The translations under genes and the position numbers were made by a program. This document shows positions 14,119 through 22,312 of a DNA stretch of 27,023 nucleotides, piece by piece. Position 1 is the stretch's first letter; each line of letters begins with the position of its first letter. Source of the DNA: a virus; IMG/VR virus record IMGVR_UViG_3300045020_000037, positions 1-27,023 of that record; one strand, given 5' to 3'. The notes under the pieces are model-generated. The model saw only the letters and a program-made list of their open reading frames with translations, had not been told where the DNA came from and did no database searches.

Positions 14119-16070
14119 GTTTTGACGACGCGCTCGCCGCGATCAACGCGGGGCTTGTTCAGCCGCCGCCTAATAGCGGCAGTCCCGCGCCTGCACCGCC
14201 GCAAGGCAGCATCGACCGCTCGCTGAGCATCTTGCAGGGCGCTTCCGCGCCGCCATCCCAGAATCCCCCGCCAGCTGCCTCCAATGCGCCTTCCTCGCCG
14301 CCGCAACGGCCGATTGGTGCTGCCGCGAGCATGGGCGAGGGAGTGATGGACACGCTCGCCGCCGGCGTGCAGGGAACCTCGCCCGTCGTCGGGACGGCAA
14401 CCGGGCAGGCGAACTACCAGCCGGCATCCGATCAGGATCAGTGGACCTTTCGCGAAACCGGGCAGGTGCCGAACCAACAGACGCAGGTGGCGCTCCGCAA
14501 CCCCGCGACCGGCCAGTATCAGGTCTACCAGCGCAATCCCGCGATGGCGGAAGGTGCGGCACCGGCAGTCGGGCGCATGCTTGCTCTTGGTGTTCCCGAG
14601 GGCGGCATTCCGAACGTCGCGGATCAAACGCTGTCACGCACTCAGGCGCTGCTGCAGGATTTCCAACGCTCGGGGGTGGCGCCGAATATCCCGACGATCG
14701 CGCAGGGTCCGGCCTCCGGCTATGCGGCGTCGATCATGAGCAAGCTGCCGGGCTTTGCCGGACCGATCGTGCGCGGCACGCAAAACATGGCGGCGCAGAC
14801 CGGCAATGCCGCCGAGCGCATCGCCTCCGGCATGGGGCAGGCCACCAACCCGGAAGAGGCCGGCGAGGCGGCACAGCAAGGCATCGCGAGTTTCGCGAAA
14901 GCTCCGGCCCCCGCAGGGATGACGGCAGGCGACATTATCGCATCGCCGACCCGCGCCTCCAGTTTTGCCGCCAAGTCGGGCGCGCTCTACGACCGCTTTT
15001 GGTCGCAGATGGACCCAAACGCGCAAGTGCCGCTGACGAACACGCTCGACGCCCTAAAGGGGCCGATGAACCGCTTCCCGACCGCGCCGGCGCTTGGTGC
15101 GGCGATCACCAACCCAAAGCTCAACCAGTATTACCAAATCCTGCAAAACGGCGGGACACTGACGGTTCCTGAGCTTCAGGAGTTCCGGTCTTTCGTCGGG
15201 CGCTCGCTCAGCGACCCAACGCTCGTCAACGACATCCCCCGCGCCGACCTGTCGCGCGTCTATGCTGGGATGTCGCAGGACTTGGGAAATGCCGCGCAGG
15301 CACAAGGGCCGTCTGCCGCCCGCGCCTTTCAGGCGGCAAACAACTACTACAAGACAGGGCAGCAGCGCATCGACCAGATCGAGCCGCTGCTGTCGGGCTC
15401 GCCCGAGCAGACCTTTGCGAAGATCAACCGCGCTGCGGGCCAAGGGGCGTCGGCAAATGCCGGGCTTCTCACCTCGCTACAGCGGTCGATGCCGCCTGAC
15501 GACTGGGGAAATGTCGGAGCCGCCGTGATGCGCCGGATGGGCGAGCCCACGCCCGGCGCCAAGGATGTCGTTCACGGCAGCGACTTTTCGCCCGCGAGCT
15601 TCGTCACGAATTGGAACAAGCTGTCCGACAGCGCGAAGGACACGCTCTTCGGAGCGGAAGGAACGGCGCAGCGCGACAACATCGAGGCGCTGACGCGTGT
15701 GGCCGGGGCGCAGAAGAACGCGACCCGATTTGCCAACCTGTCCGGCACGGCTCACATGGGAGCGGTCGGAGCGGAAGCCGGGATAGGTTCCTCTCTCATG
15801 TTCGAGCACGGCGAGGAGCTTCTTCACCATCCGATCGCAACAGTGATGGCGCTCGCTGGGGGTTACGCCGCTCCCCGGATGCTGATGAGTCCAGCGGCTG
15901 CTCAGTGGCTTTATCGGCTTCCTTCGGTGATAAATTCTGGGAACACGCCCGCGCAAGGCGTACAGCGGGCACTTGGGGCGCTAGACACTATTGCGAGGAC
16001 AGACCCGGCATTGGTTCCTGTCGCTGGGAATTTACGAACCGCACTTTCGCCTAACGGCCAGAATCAATGA
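14115..16070 (+). CDS. Probable internal/ejection virion protein
   Basis: A GTG start overlaps the preceding stop (GTGA). The 651 residues begin with a Pro-rich tail (QPPPNSGSPAPAPPQ) and then form long Ala/Gln-rich helices. The centre (YQILQNGGTLTVPELQEFRS, then LSRVYAGMSQDLGNAAQ) and the late motif FSPASFVTNWNKLSDSAKD resemble ejection-type proteins of rhizobial podovirus-like prophages, as I recall them. A hydrophobic Ala/Gly-rich segment near residues 545-600 (LLHHPIATVMALAGGYA) could enter membranes. No enzymatic motif is seen. It pairs with the large protein upstream, as internal virion proteins usually do. Confidence 0.6.
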   Translation: MSFDDALAAINAGLVQPPPNSGSPAPAPPQGSIDRSLSILQGASAPPSQNPPPAASNAPSSPPQRPIGAAASMGEGVMDTLAAGVQGTSPVVGTATGQANYQPASDQDQWTFRETGQVPNQQTQVALRNPATGQYQVYQRNPAMAEGAAPAVGRMLALGVPEGGIPNVADQTLSRTQALLQDFQRSGVAPNIPTIAQGPASGYAASIMSKLPGFAGPIVRGTQNMAAQTGNAAERIASGMGQATNPEEAGEAAQQGIASFAKAPAPAGMTAGDIIASPTRASSFAAKSGALYDRFWSQMDPNAQVPLTNTLDALKGPMNRFPTAPALGAAITNPKLNQYYQILQNGGTLTVPELQEFRSFVGRSLSDPTLVNDIPRADLSRVYAGMSQDLGNAAQAQGPSAARAFQAANNYYKTGQQRIDQIEPLLSGSPEQTFAKINRAAGQGASANAGLLTSLQRSMPPDDWGNVGAAVMRRMGEPTPGAKDVVHGSDFSPASFVTNWNKLSDSAKDTLFGAEGTAQRDNIEALTRVAGAQKNATRFANLSGTAHMGAVGAEAGIGSSLMFEHGEELLHHPIATVMALAGGYAAPRMLMSPAAAQWLYRLPSVINSGNTPAQGVQRALGALDTIARTDPALVPVAGNLRTALSPNGQNQ

Positions 16071-16278
16071 GTCTGGCAACATGAGAAATGATGTTTACTG
16101 CCCACATTCCAAACAAAGCCATCAGTATTATGGGCCACGCCAGAATAAATGCAGCATATATCGTGTAGAGCGCCATGAATGCATGGAGAGCGATGTTTTG
16201 GAATGTTCCGAATATCAGGAGGTAGCCGAAGGCAGCGAGTCCGATGCCGATACCCCAATTTGCGATTTTAACGCGCAC
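16051..16278 (-). CDS. Antisense small membrane protein
   Basis: This 75-residue protein is read opposite to all neighbouring late genes. A GTG at 16278 has GGAGG just upstream. It has two or three membrane helices: about residues 8-24 (WGIGIGLAAFGYLLIFG), 30-46, and 47-64 (AWPIILMALFGMWAVNII), with few charges and a short basic end (ARLIDSGR). Its stop lies within the last 20 bases of the ejection-protein gene. Composition is AT-rich. Candidates are a holin-like or superinfection-exclusion protein expressed independently of the late operon; neither is shown. No strong promoter is visible upstream. Confidence 0.6.
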   Translation of the reverse strand: MRVKIANWGIGIGLAAFGYLLIFGTFQNIALHAFMALYTIYAAFILAWPIILMALFGMWAVNIISHVARLIDSGR

Positions 16279-16403
16279 GACGCCTCCATATGGAACGGAC
16301 CAGAGGTGGTGGCGACACGATTTGCAGTCAACGGGAACAAAACGCGGAAACTGTCTCGTTTGGCTTGCGTTCCCAGGAATCTGTTTTACTACCTAGGAAT
16401 AGC

Positions 16404-16447
16404 GAGCCGGCCCGAGGGGTCAAAACTCCACCCTCAAAGGCCGGCTC
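16404..16447. other. Strong two-stage stem-loop
   Basis: GAGCCGGCC (16404-16412) pairs with GGCCGGCTC (16439-16447), nine GC-rich base pairs. Inside, GAGGG (16414-16418) pairs with CCCTC (16431-16435) around a 12-base loop. No T-run follows on either strand, so it is not a standard terminator. It could be a structured RNA element. Confidence 0.5.
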
Positions 16448-16695
16448 TGGAGATCAGTCGTGGTAGCGGCCTGATTTCCTGTCGGGGATATACGCGATGA
16501 TCCCGCGTCTCGCAAGCCTCGAATGCCCGATCGCTGCTCACGGTCGCCCATGCTCCCGTAAATTGAAGCGTGGTGGAGCAAGCGCTGGAGAGGGCGGGCA
16601 CTTCACCCCGAGAGGGGGCTTCCGACCGCTGCATTTCCGACGCCAGCTAGGATTGCGGGCAACACTGCGACGATCCTCGCCTACGGCTTCCTGCG

Positions 16696-16711
16696 CCAAA
16701 CGGCCAAACGG
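16696..16711 (+). repeat. Tandem 8-bp repeat
   Basis: CCAAACGG occurs twice head to tail in the non-coding gap upstream of the portal. It might be an activator site; nothing else supports this. Confidence 0.3.
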
Positions 16712-16812
16712 TCATAAAGCAGGGGTGAGCGGCTGGTCTCCGTTATCAGACAGCAGTGCTATACCCTCTAAGCTGGCTCCTCATCGTGAGGTGAGGATAC
16801 GGAAGGCGGATT

Positions 16813-19011
16813 GTGTCTGAAGCAAAGGGACTCTCGCGGTTTCAGCCTGTCGTCGCGGATGGCGGCGTCGGCACGCCTCGCATTCCGACACAGACAAGCG
16901 CCGACCTGCTGACCCTGCGCCGTGTCGCCGATGAGGTCCGGCGGGTTGCCGACGACATCGAGCCGGCCGAGCCAGAGGGTGGCGAGGATGACGATTTCGA
17001 CCAAAATCTTGCCGAGGACATGGATGCGACGGCGCATGCCAAACTGGCGAGCGAGTTGCTGCTGGGCATCGACGCGGACCTGAAGTCGCGCGAGCAGTGG
17101 GAGAAGATCACCGAGAAGGCGATCGAGTACCTTGGGCTGATTTTCGAGGGTGCGACCGGGCAGGTTTCACCGCAAGGCAGCATCGCGACCGTCTGGCATA
17201 CCCTTATGCTGGAGTCGTCGATCCAATTCTGGGCGAATGCGCAGGCCGAGTTCCTGCCCGCCGAGGGGCCGGTCAAAATCCGCGACGATAAGCTGCCGGC
17301 AACACGCGGCGGCGTCGGAGACAATGGCGGCCCTTCGCTCGACGACAGCGAGGATCAGCCGTTTGCGTCGCGGGATGAGAAATCCGAGGCGCTGGAAACG
17401 CTCTTCAACCATTATCTGACGGTCGGCGACAAGCAGTACTACCGCGACTTCTCGCGGATGCTGTTTGCGCTCGGCCCGATCGGGACGCAATTCCGCAAGG
17501 TCTACTACAACCCGCTGCGCCGGATGCCGGTCAGCGAGTGGGTAAAAGCCGAAAACCTGATCGTCTCGAATGACGCGGTTCACCTCGCGACCGCTGGCCG
17601 CGTCACCGAGAAGATCATGGTCAGGCACGCCGACCTGCGGCGCATGCAGTGGCTTGGGCTATGGCTCAAGCAGCCGGTCGGGACTCCCGTCGATCGCCCG
17701 ACCGGCATCGAGGAGATAATCGGGCAGGTCGAAGGCATTCAGCCCGGCCCGGAGCTGCCGGCGGACTTCCGGCACACTGTCTACGAATGCTACTGCGAGC
17801 TCAATCTCGCGAACGACGAGCATTTGGATGAGGACGGGGAGCCGACCGGCATTCCCCGACCCTATCGGGTGTCGATCGACAAGGACAGTCGGCGCATCCT
17901 CGAAATCCGCCGCAACTGGCGCAAGGAAGACGAGAATTTCGAAGCACGCCAGCGCTATGTGATGTTCGGGATGATCCCCGGATTCGGCTTCTATTACCTC
18001 GGCTACGTTCATGTGCTCGGCAACACTGAGCGCGCCCTGACGGCGATCGAGCGCGAGATGATCGATGCCGGGATGTTCGCGAGCTTTCCGGGGTTTCTGT
18101 GGAAAAAGGGGGCGCGCCCTGACACGACACAAACGCGTATTCCGCCGGGCGGTGCTCAGGAGGTCAACATCGGAATGGCGGACGACATTCGGAAGGTCGT
18201 CATGCCGGTTCCGTACAAGGACATCTCGCCGCAACTCATGGCATTAGCCGAGAAGCTGGAAAGCAACGGCCGCAAGCTCGGGTCGATCCTCGAGATGCCG
18301 GTCGGCGAGGGCATGGCGAATGTCCCGGTCGGCACGATCCTGTCGATGATCGAAGAAGGCACCAAGATCGTCGCGGCGGTTCACAAGGGGCTGCATTTCA
18401 GCCGCACCGAGGAATTGCAGCTTCTGAAAGAACTGATCGCCGAAGACCCATCGGTTCTGACGCGGGGCAATCCGACGCAGCGCGACCGGGTTATCGACCA
18501 GCAGGAATTCGACGATGCCAACCTAGTGCCGTCGAGCGACCCCAATACGCCGTCGCACATCCACCGGGTCATGCGGGCCACCGCCTATGCGCAACTCAAG
18601 CAGATTTTCCCCGAGATCAACTCGCCGCTGGCATTGGAACGTATTTTGCGGATTATCCGCGATCCCGACCCGATGCCGATGATCCTGCCGCAGCAGCCCG
18701 GAGCCGGGCAGCCTGCCCCGCAGGCCATTACCGCGCAGGCTCGCGTTCAGACGGCGCAGATTCAGGCGCAGTCCCGGCAACAGTCCGATCTTGTCGACGC
18801 GCAGACGAATGCGGCCGATCGCGCCAGCAAGGAGCGCATTGCCCAGATGGGCGAGATTACTGAGCGGATGAAGGACGCGACCGATGCGCAGACGGAAACA
18901 GCAAAGCTCAATGCCGATCGCCAGGATGCGCAACTTGACCGTGACCATGAAACGGGGCTAGAGAGACAGCGACAGGCACAACCCGGCATTGCGCCGCAGA
19001 GGGTTTTGTGA
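16813..19011 (+). CDS. Portal protein
   Basis: The portal forms the twelve-fold ring through which DNA enters and leaves the capsid. At 732 residues it is close to P22 gp1 (725). Support: the N-terminal helical region, EQWEKITEKAIEYLGL, WHTLMLESSIQFWANAQAEF with FLPAEGPVKI (the stem/wing hallmark of this portal class), the long middle with GMIPGFGFYYLGYVHVLGN, and a Gln/Ala-rich helical C-terminus (residues about 640-720) resembling a barrel. GTG 16813 has a GGAAGGCGG ribosome site. It sits after the tail and ejection genes, not next to terminase, which is unusual. Confidence 0.85.
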   Translation: MSEAKGLSRFQPVVADGGVGTPRIPTQTSADLLTLRRVADEVRRVADDIEPAEPEGGEDDDFDQNLAEDMDATAHAKLASELLLGIDADLKSREQWEKITEKAIEYLGLIFEGATGQVSPQGSIATVWHTLMLESSIQFWANAQAEFLPAEGPVKIRDDKLPATRGGVGDNGGPSLDDSEDQPFASRDEKSEALETLFNHYLTVGDKQYYRDFSRMLFALGPIGTQFRKVYYNPLRRMPVSEWVKAENLIVSNDAVHLATAGRVTEKIMVRHADLRRMQWLGLWLKQPVGTPVDRPTGIEEIIGQVEGIQPGPELPADFRHTVYECYCELNLANDEHLDEDGEPTGIPRPYRVSIDKDSRRILEIRRNWRKEDENFEARQRYVMFGMIPGFGFYYLGYVHVLGNTERALTAIEREMIDAGMFASFPGFLWKKGARPDTTQTRIPPGGAQEVNIGMADDIRKVVMPVPYKDISPQLMALAEKLESNGRKLGSILEMPVGEGMANVPVGTILSMIEEGTKIVAAVHKGLHFSRTEELQLLKELIAEDPSVLTRGNPTQRDRVIDQQEFDDANLVPSSDPNTPSHIHRVMRATAYAQLKQIFPEINSPLALERILRIIRDPDPMPMILPQQPGAGQPAPQAITAQARVQTAQIQAQSRQQSDLVDAQTNAADRASKERIAQMGEITERMKDATDAQTETAKLNADRQDAQLDRDHETGLERQRQAQPGIAPQRVL

Positions 19012-19673
19012 TGGCCCATCCGCACGAGCATCTTCGCGCCGAAGAGCAAAAGCACGCCGAGCGCCACGTTCGCCGGGCTGGCTACAAGGCGGGAGGCCGC
19101 ATCTCAGACGAGAAACAGGACCGCAAGCTCGTTGCCGAGGGCGTTCACAAGCACGAGCGCCATGACCACAAAGGCGAGCCATTGACGCCACTGCGCGGGG
19201 GCGGGTCGGTCAAGGGCCATGCGGGGCGCGCTCGCGCCGACAAGATGGCGCGTGGTGGCGAGGTGAAGAGCCGAGGGCCGGCCAAGATCAACATCGTCAT
19301 TGCGACCGGCGGAGGCGAACCGGAGCGCCAGATGGCTTTCCGTCAGGGCACGCAGGTCGGGACGCGCCTTGGTGCTGCAGCAGCGCGGCCAATGCCGCCT
19401 GGCGCTGGTGCACCTCCGATGCCGCCGCGCCCGCCGATGGGGGGAATGCCTCCGGGCGGTGCTCTGCCGATGGGGGCGCCCCCGCCGGGTGCCGTGCCGC
19501 CGGGTGGCGGGATGATGCCGCCACCGCGCCCTGGGATGATGAAGCGCGGCGGTGCGGTTCTGACGGCTGGTGCCGGAGGCGGCGAAGGGCGACTCGAAAA
19601 GGCCGGCATGGAAGACAGAGTCAAAGTGCGCGGCCATACGCGGCGAAAGGCAGGCGGTCGTATCTGCGAATGA
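19011..19673 (+). CDS. Basic His/Gly/Pro-rich protein with RGG-type motifs
   Basis: ATG 19011 shares a base with the portal TGA; a GTG at 19008 is an alternative. The 220 residues start with a His/Lys/Glu-rich segment (MAHPHEHLRAEEQKHAERH). They continue with RGGGSVKGHAGRARADKMAR near residue 63, related to motifs in two proteins at 26189-26874, then a Pro/Gly/Met low-complexity region (residues about 125-180) and a final RRKAGGRI. The protein is strongly basic and probably largely disordered. It could bind DNA or bridge structural proteins; no known family is assigned. Position between portal and scaffold suggests a head role. Confidence 0.6.
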   Translation: MAHPHEHLRAEEQKHAERHVRRAGYKAGGRISDEKQDRKLVAEGVHKHERHDHKGEPLTPLRGGGSVKGHAGRARADKMARGGEVKSRGPAKINIVIATGGGEPERQMAFRQGTQVGTRLGAAAARPMPPGAGAPPMPPRPPMGGMPPGGALPMGAPPPGAVPPGGGMMPPPRPGMMKRGGAVLTAGAGGGEGRLEKAGMEDRVKVRGHTRRKAGGRICE

Positions 19674-19870
19674 TCCCGCTGCCGGAATTCGTGCATCTGC
19701 TGCGCAAGGGCATCGACGAGCGCATGGCGGAATTGGCCGCGCCGCTGGTCGAAGGGCAGGCTATAGACTTCGCCAGCTATAAACAGCAAGCGGGCGTCAT
19801 CGTTGGGCTGCGTGAGGCGCGCCAGCAAATCGACGATCTAATCAAACGAGTAAATGAGGGACCACTTTAA
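19670..19870 (+). CDS. Unknown 66-residue protein
   Basis: The ATG overlaps the upstream TGA (ATGA), and its TAA is immediately followed by the next ATG. The protein (MIPLPEFVHLLRKGIDERMA...) is helical with a Gln-rich centre (FASYKQQAGVIVGLREARQQ) and ends IDDLIKRVNEGPL. Small proteins with an LIKR-type end occur next to head genes in many phages, but the role is unknown. The compact junctions support real translation. Confidence 0.6.
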   Translation: MIPLPEFVHLLRKGIDERMAELAAPLVEGQAIDFASYKQQAGVIVGLREARQQIDDLIKRVNEGPL

Positions 19871-20479
19871 ATGTCGAAGGAATTATACGCAAATTCCGCG
19901 CTGCATCGGTTCGTCCGCTATAATGCGCGCAGCGAAATCATGAAAGCTGTCGGCGACATTTCCGGCATTGAGCTGTTCGGCACGCAGCTGCTGGTGGCCC
20001 CGTATGTGCGGTCGGGCATTCTGCTGTCGCCGACCCTCGGCATCCCGGAAAGCGAAGTCCTCTCCTGCGACGCTCTCGCCGAGCTTTACGAGTCCGGGCG
20101 GGGCTTCATGGCGCAGAAGTTCGCGGTGGAGGATCTTTTCCAAGGCAAGGTCTGTCTCGTTTTGGCGCTCGGCACCGGGCTTCTCGAAACCGAAGCGCGG
20201 CGCAAAGAGATCGCCGAGCGCCTGGACAGCGATTTATCGCCGGATGAATACGCTGATCTTCAGGACGAGGCGGCGTCATTAAAGCCGCTCGAATTTGGTG
20301 TCGGCGACTGGGTGTTCACCCTCCAAGAAAACACTCGTGGCGTCTCGATCAGTGCGCCGGGAGCGCAACAGAGCCGCGTCCTTAAGGCACTTGGCATTGA
20401 CTATGTTGGTTGGCCGTCCAAATTTCTGTATGCATCTGATGTTTACGGCCGGCTGAATGATCCTAACATTTTGGCGTGA
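19871..20479 (+). CDS. Putative GroES-like (co-chaperonin-fold) protein
   Basis: In 202 residues the order of segments follows GroES. IELFGTQLLVAPY (33-45) stands where GroES has its first PLHDRVIV-type strand, QGKVCLVLALGTG (91-103) where GroES has GEVLAVGNG, KPLEFGVGDWVF (138-149) where GroES has KPLDVKVGDIVIF, and LYASDVYGRL (186-195) at the C-terminal strand. Two insertions make it about twice the usual GroES length: residues 46-90, where the mobile loop would be, and 104-137, which are helical. Lying between portal and scaffold, it could assist coat folding with host GroEL. This is a pattern argument; a generic beta-barrel head protein is the alternative. Confidence 0.4.
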   Translation: MSKELYANSALHRFVRYNARSEIMKAVGDISGIELFGTQLLVAPYVRSGILLSPTLGIPESEVLSCDALAELYESGRGFMAQKFAVEDLFQGKVCLVLALGTGLLETEARRKEIAERLDSDLSPDEYADLQDEAASLKPLEFGVGDWVFTLQENTRGVSISAPGAQQSRVLKALGIDYVGWPSKFLYASDVYGRLNDPNILA

Positions 20480-20485
20480 GGCCAG

Positions 20486-21514
20486 ATGAGCGAGCGACTC
20501 CCCAATCCCGACACACTGACGCGGCAGCCGTCACACCCTTCGGCCGGCGGCGATGCGGCGGTTATCCACCGCGATGCGGTGTCGCCAGAAGATGCGGTCA
20601 AAGAGGCTCGCGAGGCCCGCGAGAATGCAGAGCGGGAGCGGGACGCAGCCAATGCCCGCGAGCAGGCGGCGCGCCGCGAGCGCGACGAAGCGCAGCGGCG
20701 GGCGACCGATGCCGGATCGCAAGCCTGGACCGCGCAAGGACAGGCGATCGAGACTTCGATTTCGGCGCAGAATGAGATCATCAAGCAGGCCCGCACGGCA
20801 ATCGCCACGGCACAGGCAGCCGGAGACGCCGAGGCGGTAGCGGATGCTTTTGTCAGGCTCTCCCAAGCGCAAGCGGCACTGCTGGACTTCGGCAATCGAA
20901 AGGCATGGATCGAGCAGCAAAAGGCGCAGAAGCCTGCTGCCGAAGCACAGCCCCGCACAGACGGCACGACGGTAACGACGCCCGGCGGGACGATGCAGGT
21001 CGCGGCGCCCGCAAAGCAGTGGATGGACACACATCCGCGCTTTTACAATGATGCCGGCTATTACAACCATGCCGTCGCGGCGCACTCGACGATCACGGCA
21101 GACGGCATTCAAGAGGGCACGCCGGCCTATTTTCGCGCCTTGGATGACCACATGACTCGTTTCGAGCGGTTTGAGGCATTCGAGCGCGGCGACGGAGGAG
21201 ACCAGGTGAGCAATAGCCAACAGCAGCGCCCCGCTCCCCAACGCCGGGCATCCTCGATGGGCGCGCCGGTCTCGCGGTCTTCCGCTTCCGTCACGAACTC
21301 CAATGGGCAAATCGACCCTCTGCGGATCGCACAGCGCCTCGGAAACAACGTGACGATCGACGATTTGCGCGAGGCCGGGCGTATCGCCGGGTTTATGAAG
21401 AATCCCCAGGACGAGGCGGGCTTTCAAAAGTACCTCGCGGCACACCAGGAAATTTATGAGATCGACCGCGCGGGCGGCGACACCGGGCTTCGCAGCGACC
21501 AGGTTTACCGATGA
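20486..21514 (+). CDS. Scaffolding protein
   Basis: A 342-residue coiled-coil protein just upstream of the coat genes. Residues about 35-75 are an almost continuous Glu/Arg/Ala helix (AREARENAERERDAANARE). The middle contains MDTHPRFYNDAGYYNHAV and EGTPAYFRALDDHMTRFERF, patterns seen in podovirus scaffolds. A flexible Gln/Ser-rich region follows near 240-270, then a helical C-terminus (IDDLREAGRIAGFMKNPQDE) likely to bind coat. Scaffolds guide prohead assembly and are then released or degraded; no protease domain is visible. It overlaps the next gene by four bases. Confidence 0.75.
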   Translation: MSERLPNPDTLTRQPSHPSAGGDAAVIHRDAVSPEDAVKEAREARENAERERDAANAREQAARRERDEAQRRATDAGSQAWTAQGQAIETSISAQNEIIKQARTAIATAQAAGDAEAVADAFVRLSQAQAALLDFGNRKAWIEQQKAQKPAAEAQPRTDGTTVTTPGGTMQVAAPAKQWMDTHPRFYNDAGYYNHAVAAHSTITADGIQEGTPAYFRALDDHMTRFERFEAFERGDGGDQVSNSQQQRPAPQRRASSMGAPVSRSSASVTNSNGQIDPLRIAQRLGNNVTIDDLREAGRIAGFMKNPQDEAGFQKYLAAHQEIYEIDRAGGDTGLRSDQVYR

Positions 21515-22176
21515 CAGACGAAAGCCGCATCCTTTCGGAGCCGCTGCGCCCGAAACTGAGCGCAGAGCATAAGCGCAAGATGGCGATAGGTCGCGAGAGG
21601 GCGCGACTGGCCCGTCAAGAAAAAGCTGCTCGCACTCAGACCCGTGGCCGCCCCGCATCTGTCGAGGGCGAGCGGCCGATGCCGCGCGAGATACCGGCGG
21701 ACATGACGCCGGAAGAGCGTGCCATCCAGGACATCATCGACAGCGGCGGCACGGAACTAACCCGGCAGTCGATGCAGGCCGGCGCCGATTTCGACATCCC
21801 GCTCAGAGGGCGCACGCCGGGCTGGGCTTATTGCTATTGGCCGGTCAAAGTCATGGGGCAGGAGGTCGATCCCTCGACGATGGTCGAGTACCGCCGAGGC
21901 GGCTGGATTCCCGTGCCCGCGTCGCATTTCCCGCAACTCCGGGCGCCAGGGTCGCCCGCGACCACGATCGACCGGCATGGGCAACGCATGTTCATGCGCC
22001 CCACGCGGCTGAACGACGAGGCGCAGGCCGAGATGCACAAGCTGGCATATGAGCAGAAGTCCAGTCGTCTCGCGGCAGCGCAGGCCGGCGACGGCGGTCG
22101 TGAGTTTGCCCGCCGGGTCAATGCCGACGGCAGTCCGGCAGCGCGGATCGACGTGGATATAAAGCCACTCATCTAA
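21511..22176 (+). CDS. Unknown head-region protein
   Basis: The ATG overlaps the scaffold stop (ATGA). The 221 residues open with a basic helix (LSAEHKRKMAIGRERARLAR), suggesting nucleic-acid or scaffold contact. A folded centre follows: GWAYCYWPVKVMGQEVDPST, then YRRGGWIPVPASHFPQL, and a short QRMFMRPTRLND segment. The tail is helical with a charged end. Similar proteins with a RRGW.PVP-type core occur beside coat genes in phages, but I cannot name a family. It is the last gene before the structured 136-base leader. Confidence 0.6.
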   Translation: MTDESRILSEPLRPKLSAEHKRKMAIGRERARLARQEKAARTQTRGRPASVEGERPMPREIPADMTPEERAIQDIIDSGGTELTRQSMQAGADFDIPLRGRTPGWAYCYWPVKVMGQEVDPSTMVEYRRGGWIPVPASHFPQLRAPGSPATTIDRHGQRMFMRPTRLNDEAQAEMHKLAYEQKSSRLAAAQAGDGGREFARRVNADGSPAARIDVDIKPLI

Positions 22177-22312
22177 AATACTTATTGACAAAATGTCCGG
22201 GCGATTTTAGCGCGAGCCTATGTAGGCGCTCCTTGCGCTAAGGACGCGCCTTAAACAGCGGTTCCGGCCTGACGGCGCTCTGAGGGTTACGGGTCCGGCA
22301 TAGGACAATGCC
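22177..22312 (+). promoter_or_regulatory. Structured leader and candidate promoter before capsid genes
   Basis: A perfect -35, TTGACA (22185-22190), is followed 17 bases later by TAGCGC (22208-22213), a poor -10. Downstream, TTAGCGC (22207-22213) pairs with GCGCTAA (22235-22241). Inside it GCCTA-TG-TAGGC (22217-22228) forms another arm; an alternative AGCGC/GCGCT pairing is also possible. AAGG/CCTT (22240-22252) makes a further small hairpin. It may boost or stabilise capsid mRNA. Confidence 0.4.

Larger units (their letters stand above)
16279..16812. other. Non-coding gap before the portal
   Basis: About 530 bases hold no convincing gene; open frames here have low-quality composition. I see a long imperfect stem-loop (16404-16447), a CCCC-GAGA-GGGG hairpin near 16602-16613, a tandem CCAAACGG pair (16696-16711) and a CCTCA-TCG-TGAGG hairpin (16779-16791) close to the portal ribosome site. 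A TATACC at 16760-16765 is a possible -10 without a good -35. The region may hold the promoter for the second late operon. Confidence 0.4.

Noticed and set aside
15991-16500. 169-residue rightward frame across the antisense gene
   Set aside because: It covers the well-formed membrane protein on the other strand and has no ribosome site or family signal.
16497-16820. 107-residue frame before the portal
   Set aside because: Arg/Ser/Pro-rich composition and overlap with the portal start argue against coding.
20531-21658. 375-residue minus-strand frame over the scaffold
   Set aside because: Mirror of a Glu/Arg/Ala coiled coil; no independent signals.
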